Shown: positions 14,376 to 16,790 of the stretch, in pieces
Position numbering within the stretch: position 1 is the first letter of the stretch
How the letters are laid out: each line of letters begins with the position of its first letter
Source of the DNA: Akkermansiaceae bacterium UBA4145
GTDB taxonomy: Bacteria > Verrucomicrobiota > Verrucomicrobiia > Verrucomicrobiales > Akkermansiaceae
Length of the DNA: 16,790 bases
Direction of reading: 5' to 3'
Assembly (NCBI GenBank): GCA_002380675.1
Contig: DFWB01000041.1
Span: forward strand, 3,271-20,060
The notes under the pieces: generated by a model
Databases searched by the model: none
Told to the model about the DNA's origin: nothing
What the model saw: only the letters and a program-made list of their open reading frames with translations
Made by a program: the position numbers and the translations under genes

Positions 14376-15122
14376 TCAAAGGTGAAGGTTTTCGACCTCG
14401 TTGCGAGCGACCTTGATGAATACATCGTCGAGGTCTTTGCCTTCAAACCGGGACTTGATCTCTCCTGCCGTTCCAGAGGCAAGGATCCTACCTTCGTGAA
14501 GAAAGAGGACGCGGTCGCAGACTTCCTCGATATCTCGCATGTTATGTGAGGTATAGAGAATGGCCGGAGAGCGTTCTTTCTGAAGGCGGCGAACGAGCTT
14601 ACGCACCTTGTCAGCAATATCAGGATCGAGAGAGGCGGTGGGTTCGTCGAGCAGGAGGAGTTCTGGATCGTTGAGCAAGGCCTTGGCGAGATTTACCCGG
14701 GTGCCTTCCCCTGCGGAAAGGCGCCCCGTAATGCTGTTTCGAAGGTGGTCGATGCCAAGCATCTCGAGAAGCTCGTCGATTTTCTCTCCCGGATTTTTTA
14801 CTCCGTAGAGCCCGGCGAAGACCCGAAGGTTCTGCCAGACCTTGAGGTTCGAGGGGAGGTTGGCGTAAGTCGTGCAGAAATTAGTGCGCTTTAGAATCTC
14901 GATCCGGTGCTTCTGAAGGTCTTTCCCGAAGACCTTGATACTTCCCTCGTTGGGAATAGTCAGACCGAGAATCATGTTCATGACAGTGGTCTTCCCAGCA
15001 CCGTTGACCCCTAGAAGGCCGAGGACTTCACCGGCCTGGACATCCAGGTCAAGGCCGTCGACTGCAACGATGTCTCCAAAGCGCTTAGTCAGGGAGCGAG
15101 CCTGAAGGAGGGGAGGGGTCAT
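14376..15122 (-). CDS. ABC transporter ATP-binding protein, ABC-2/CcmA-like
   Basis: Cytoplasmic ATPase subunit of an ABC transporter, probably an exporter of the ABC-2/NatA type. Visible motifs are Walker A GVNGAGKTT (38-46), signature LSAGEG (135-140), Walker B LLLLDEP (155-161), D-loop SLD and H-loop His193 (YTSHNM). The Q-loop region reads NFCTTYANLP (81-90) with no glutamine, a variation I associate with one subgroup of these ATPases. The start is ATG 15122, 34 bases after the gatB stop on the same strand; no Shine-Dalgarno sequence is evident. No permease gene follows: the next gene downstream is convergent and ends 27 bases away. Its partner must be encoded elsewhere, and the substrate cannot be told. 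Confidence 0.9.
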   Translation of the reverse strand: MTPPLLQARSLTKRFGDIVAVDGLDLDVQAGEVLGLLGVNGAGKTTVMNMILGLTIPNEGSIKVFGKDLQKHRIEILKRTNFCTTYANLPSNLKVWQNLRVFAGLYGVKNPGEKIDELLEMLGIDHLRNSITGRLSAGEGTRVNLAKALLNDPELLLLDEPTASLDPDIADKVRKLVRRLQKERSPAILYTSHNMRDIEEVCDRVLFLHEGRILASGTAGEIKSRFEGKDLDDVFIKVARNEVENLHL

Positions 15123-15156
15123 GAGGCGAGAATTTCTTGAGCAGCCGAGGAGGGTC

Positions 15157-16620
15157 CTAGTGGAGAAGCTTTACCCGGATCGAGTCCGTGACCTGCTTCG
15201 GATTGGCCTTGCCCTTTGAAGCCTTCATGACTTGCCCCGTGAGCCAGTTGACGAGTTTTTCGTTGCCGCCTTGAATCTCAGATACCTTGTCTGGGTTGGC
15301 TGCGATGGCTTCGTCGATGAGGGCGTCGACCGCTCCGGTGTCAGCGGGTTCAAATCCGAGATCCTTGGCAATCTCTGCAGGGTTCCGGGAGGGATTTGCC
15401 CAGAGTGAATTGAAAACCTCGCGAGCCTGATTGTTGGAAATAGTTCCTTCCTCGATGAGGTCTACGGTACTGGCCAGTTTCTCAGCAGAGAGGGGAGAGG
15501 CTCCGGGAGAGAGGTCGTCTTCATTGAGATGCCGGAGAAGAGTGTTGATTACCCAATTGGCGATTTTCTTGGGAGGCGCCTGCGATGCTTCCGCAGCGTT
15601 TTCGAAGTAGTCTGCAAGTGAGCGATCAGAGGAGAGAACATAGGCATCATAACTCGTCACCTCATAATCCCTCTCAAAACGTGCCGATTTAGCCGCAGGA
15701 AGCTCGGGAACATGATCCCGCATTCGTTCAACGATTTCTCCCGTCCGGATTGGAAGGAGATCGGGATCAGGGAAATATCGATAGTCGTGGGCGTCCTCCT
15801 TGCCTCGCATGAACTCGGTGACACCCGCATCATCATTCCATCGCCAGGTCGCTTGTGCGTGCGAGCCGCCTTCCTCGAGGACTCTGGTCTGACGCTCAAT
15901 TTCGTGGTGAAGAGCGCGCCTCACGGCAGAAATGGAGTTCATGTTCTTGAGTTCGATCTTGGTGCCCAGCTTATCGGTGCCCTTTTTACGAACGGACACA
16001 TTAACGTCACAGCGCAGTTGCCCCTTTTCCATATCAGCATCCGAGATTTCTCCATAAATGAGGATTTGCTGAAGAGTTTTGAGATAGGCGAAGGCCTCTT
16101 CCGGTGTTTCGATTTCGGGTTCAGAGACAATTTCCATGAGAGGAGTGCCGGCACGATTGAAATCGATTACGCTGGAATTCGCCAAGTGGGTGGATTTGGC
16201 GACGTCCTCTTCGAGATGGATACGGGTTAGTCCTATTTTCTTTCCCGGGTGAGCAATGTTCTGCTGATAATCCTTGGGATAGCTGTGGTCCGGTAGTGGG
16301 ACGGAGCCTCCTAGACAAAGAGGCAGATCAAATTGTGAGATCTGGTAGTTCTTAGGCATGTCGGGATAGAAATAATTTTTTCTATCCCACTTAGATATTT
16401 CGGGGGTCGTGCAATCGAGAAGGAGTCCGGCTAGAATGGTCTGCTCAATCGCGGCCTTATTGAGAACTGGAAGAGCGCCCGGAAGGCCCATGCAGGTTGG
16501 GCAGACATTGCTATTGGGCTCCTCTCCAAAGCTGGTTCTGCATGAACAGAACATCTTGCTCCTGGTGTTGACCTGGCAGTGGACTTCGAGCCCGATAGTA
16601 GCGATATAGTCCTTGTGCAT
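15157..16620 (-). CDS. gatB: Asp-tRNA(Asn)/Glu-tRNA(Gln) amidotransferase subunit B
   Basis: GatB of the GatCAB complex, which phosphorylates and then amidates Glu-tRNA(Gln) or Asp-tRNA(Asn) in the cytoplasm. Residues 5-16 (YIATIGLEVHCQ) are the family N-terminus. The Cys4 zinc site is Cys25, Cys27, Cys40 and Cys43. DFNRAGTPLMEIVSEPE is the family signature, followed by ELKNMNS and DYRYFPDPDLLP. The C-terminal YqeY-like tail contains GQVMKASKGKANPKQV. ATG 16620 gives 487 residues, the usual size. The longer frame to 16689 would begin with TTG and add 23 unrelated residues. No Shine-Dalgarno sequence is visible. gatA and gatC are not in the window. The downstream ABC ATPase is probably cotranscribed. 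Confidence 0.95.
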   Translation of the reverse strand: MHKDYIATIGLEVHCQVNTRSKMFCSCRTSFGEEPNSNVCPTCMGLPGALPVLNKAAIEQTILAGLLLDCTTPEISKWDRKNYFYPDMPKNYQISQFDLPLCLGGSVPLPDHSYPKDYQQNIAHPGKKIGLTRIHLEEDVAKSTHLANSSVIDFNRAGTPLMEIVSEPEIETPEEAFAYLKTLQQILIYGEISDADMEKGQLRCDVNVSVRKKGTDKLGTKIELKNMNSISAVRRALHHEIERQTRVLEEGGSHAQATWRWNDDAGVTEFMRGKEDAHDYRYFPDPDLLPIRTGEIVERMRDHVPELPAAKSARFERDYEVTSYDAYVLSSDRSLADYFENAAEASQAPPKKIANWVINTLLRHLNEDDLSPGASPLSAEKLASTVDLIEEGTISNNQAREVFNSLWANPSRNPAEIAKDLGFEPADTGAVDALIDEAIAANPDKVSEIQGGNEKLVNWLTGQVMKASKGKANPKQVTDSIRVKLLH

Positions 16621-16790
16621 CGACAGGAAAGGGAAGGCGACGTTGGTGTGGTAAGGCCTAAGTGTGAGGCCCGAGGGAGATAAGTGCAAGGGCGGGGACC
16701 AGAGAGGGGATCCAATGGCCCAATCAAGGAAGAACCTTGTCGGACAGCTCGGTGGTCTGCCGCGAAGCTCAGGCTTTAATTATTTTCCTG
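16621..16790. other. Upstream flank of gatB, no gene seen
   Basis: The 170 bases between the chosen gatB start and the window edge contain no supported coding region. On the minus strand an AT-rich stretch (AATAATTAAAG, near 16774-16786) could be part of a promoter or the end of another transcript. The in-frame TTG extension of gatB reaches 16689 but lacks family similarity. Confidence 0.4.

Noticed and set aside
14376..15122. ABC ATPase as part of the anchored-repeat metal transporter system linked to the choice-of-anchor-M proteins
   Set aside because: It is on the opposite strand, appears cotranscribed with gatB, resembles ABC-2 exporters rather than Znu/Mnt-type importers, and has no permease or binding protein nearby.
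16618..16689. TTG-initiated 23-residue N-terminal extension of GatB
   Set aside because: GatB proteins begin close to the YxAxIGLEVH motif. The extension has no family similarity and uses a rare start codon.

Overview
The window looks like a chromosome segment of a Verrucomicrobiota bacterium, probably environmental or marine. The evidence is protein content: a PSCyt1/DUF1592/DUF1588 cytochrome protein paired with a Tat-exported DUF1552 protein, several sialate O-acetylesterase-like proteins, a ThuA-like protein, a PEP-CTERM protein, an H-X9-DG-type prepilin-like protein, and a C-terminal 'DSDQDG...LLEYA' module common in verrucomicrobial secreted proteins. GatB indicates transamidation of mischarged tRNA. 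No phylogenetic marker is present, so the phylum is an inference.

Layout. Positions 1-9990, + strand: six exported-protein genes. These are a 5'-cut double-module sialate O-acetylesterase-like protein, a di-heme-motif PSCyt1/DUF1592 protein, a DUF1552 protein, a single-module SGNH acetylesterase, a ThuA-like protein and a five-Asp-box sialidase. The first three genes are joined by ATGA stop/start overlaps. The set reads as an extracytoplasmic glycan deacylation and hydrolysis locus of unknown substrate. Positions 10003-11382, - strand: a selenoprotein gene that standard gene calling splits at an in-frame TGA. Positions 11607-14348, + strand: a three-gene cassette in which two choice-of-anchor-M-like secreted proteins flank a prepilin-like protein. 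The first of them is His/Asp/Glu-rich and has a PEP-CTERM tail. Positions 14376-16620, - strand: gatB followed by an ABC ATPase with no adjacent permease.

The main discovery is the selenoprotein. A signal peptide and thioredoxin-fold N-terminus run in frame into TGA at 11158-11160. Translation on both sides gives F-G-C-L-T-U-P-P-F, which closely resembles the iodothyronine deiodinase active site (S-C-T-U-P-P-F). A 6-bp hairpin with a GGUCU loop starts 18 nt after the UGA and its loop lies 24 nt after it, as expected for a bacterial SECIS. Downstream the same chain carries a DsbD-N-like domain with a cysteine pair, a Gly/Arg-rich linker and two EF-hands, giving a predicted calcium-linked extracytoplasmic redox protein of 459 residues. 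The sel genes are not in the window.

No tRNA, rRNA, CRISPR array, insertion sequence or convincing rho-independent terminator was seen. No gene-free gap exceeds 300 bases; the largest is the 224-base divergent region 11383-11606.
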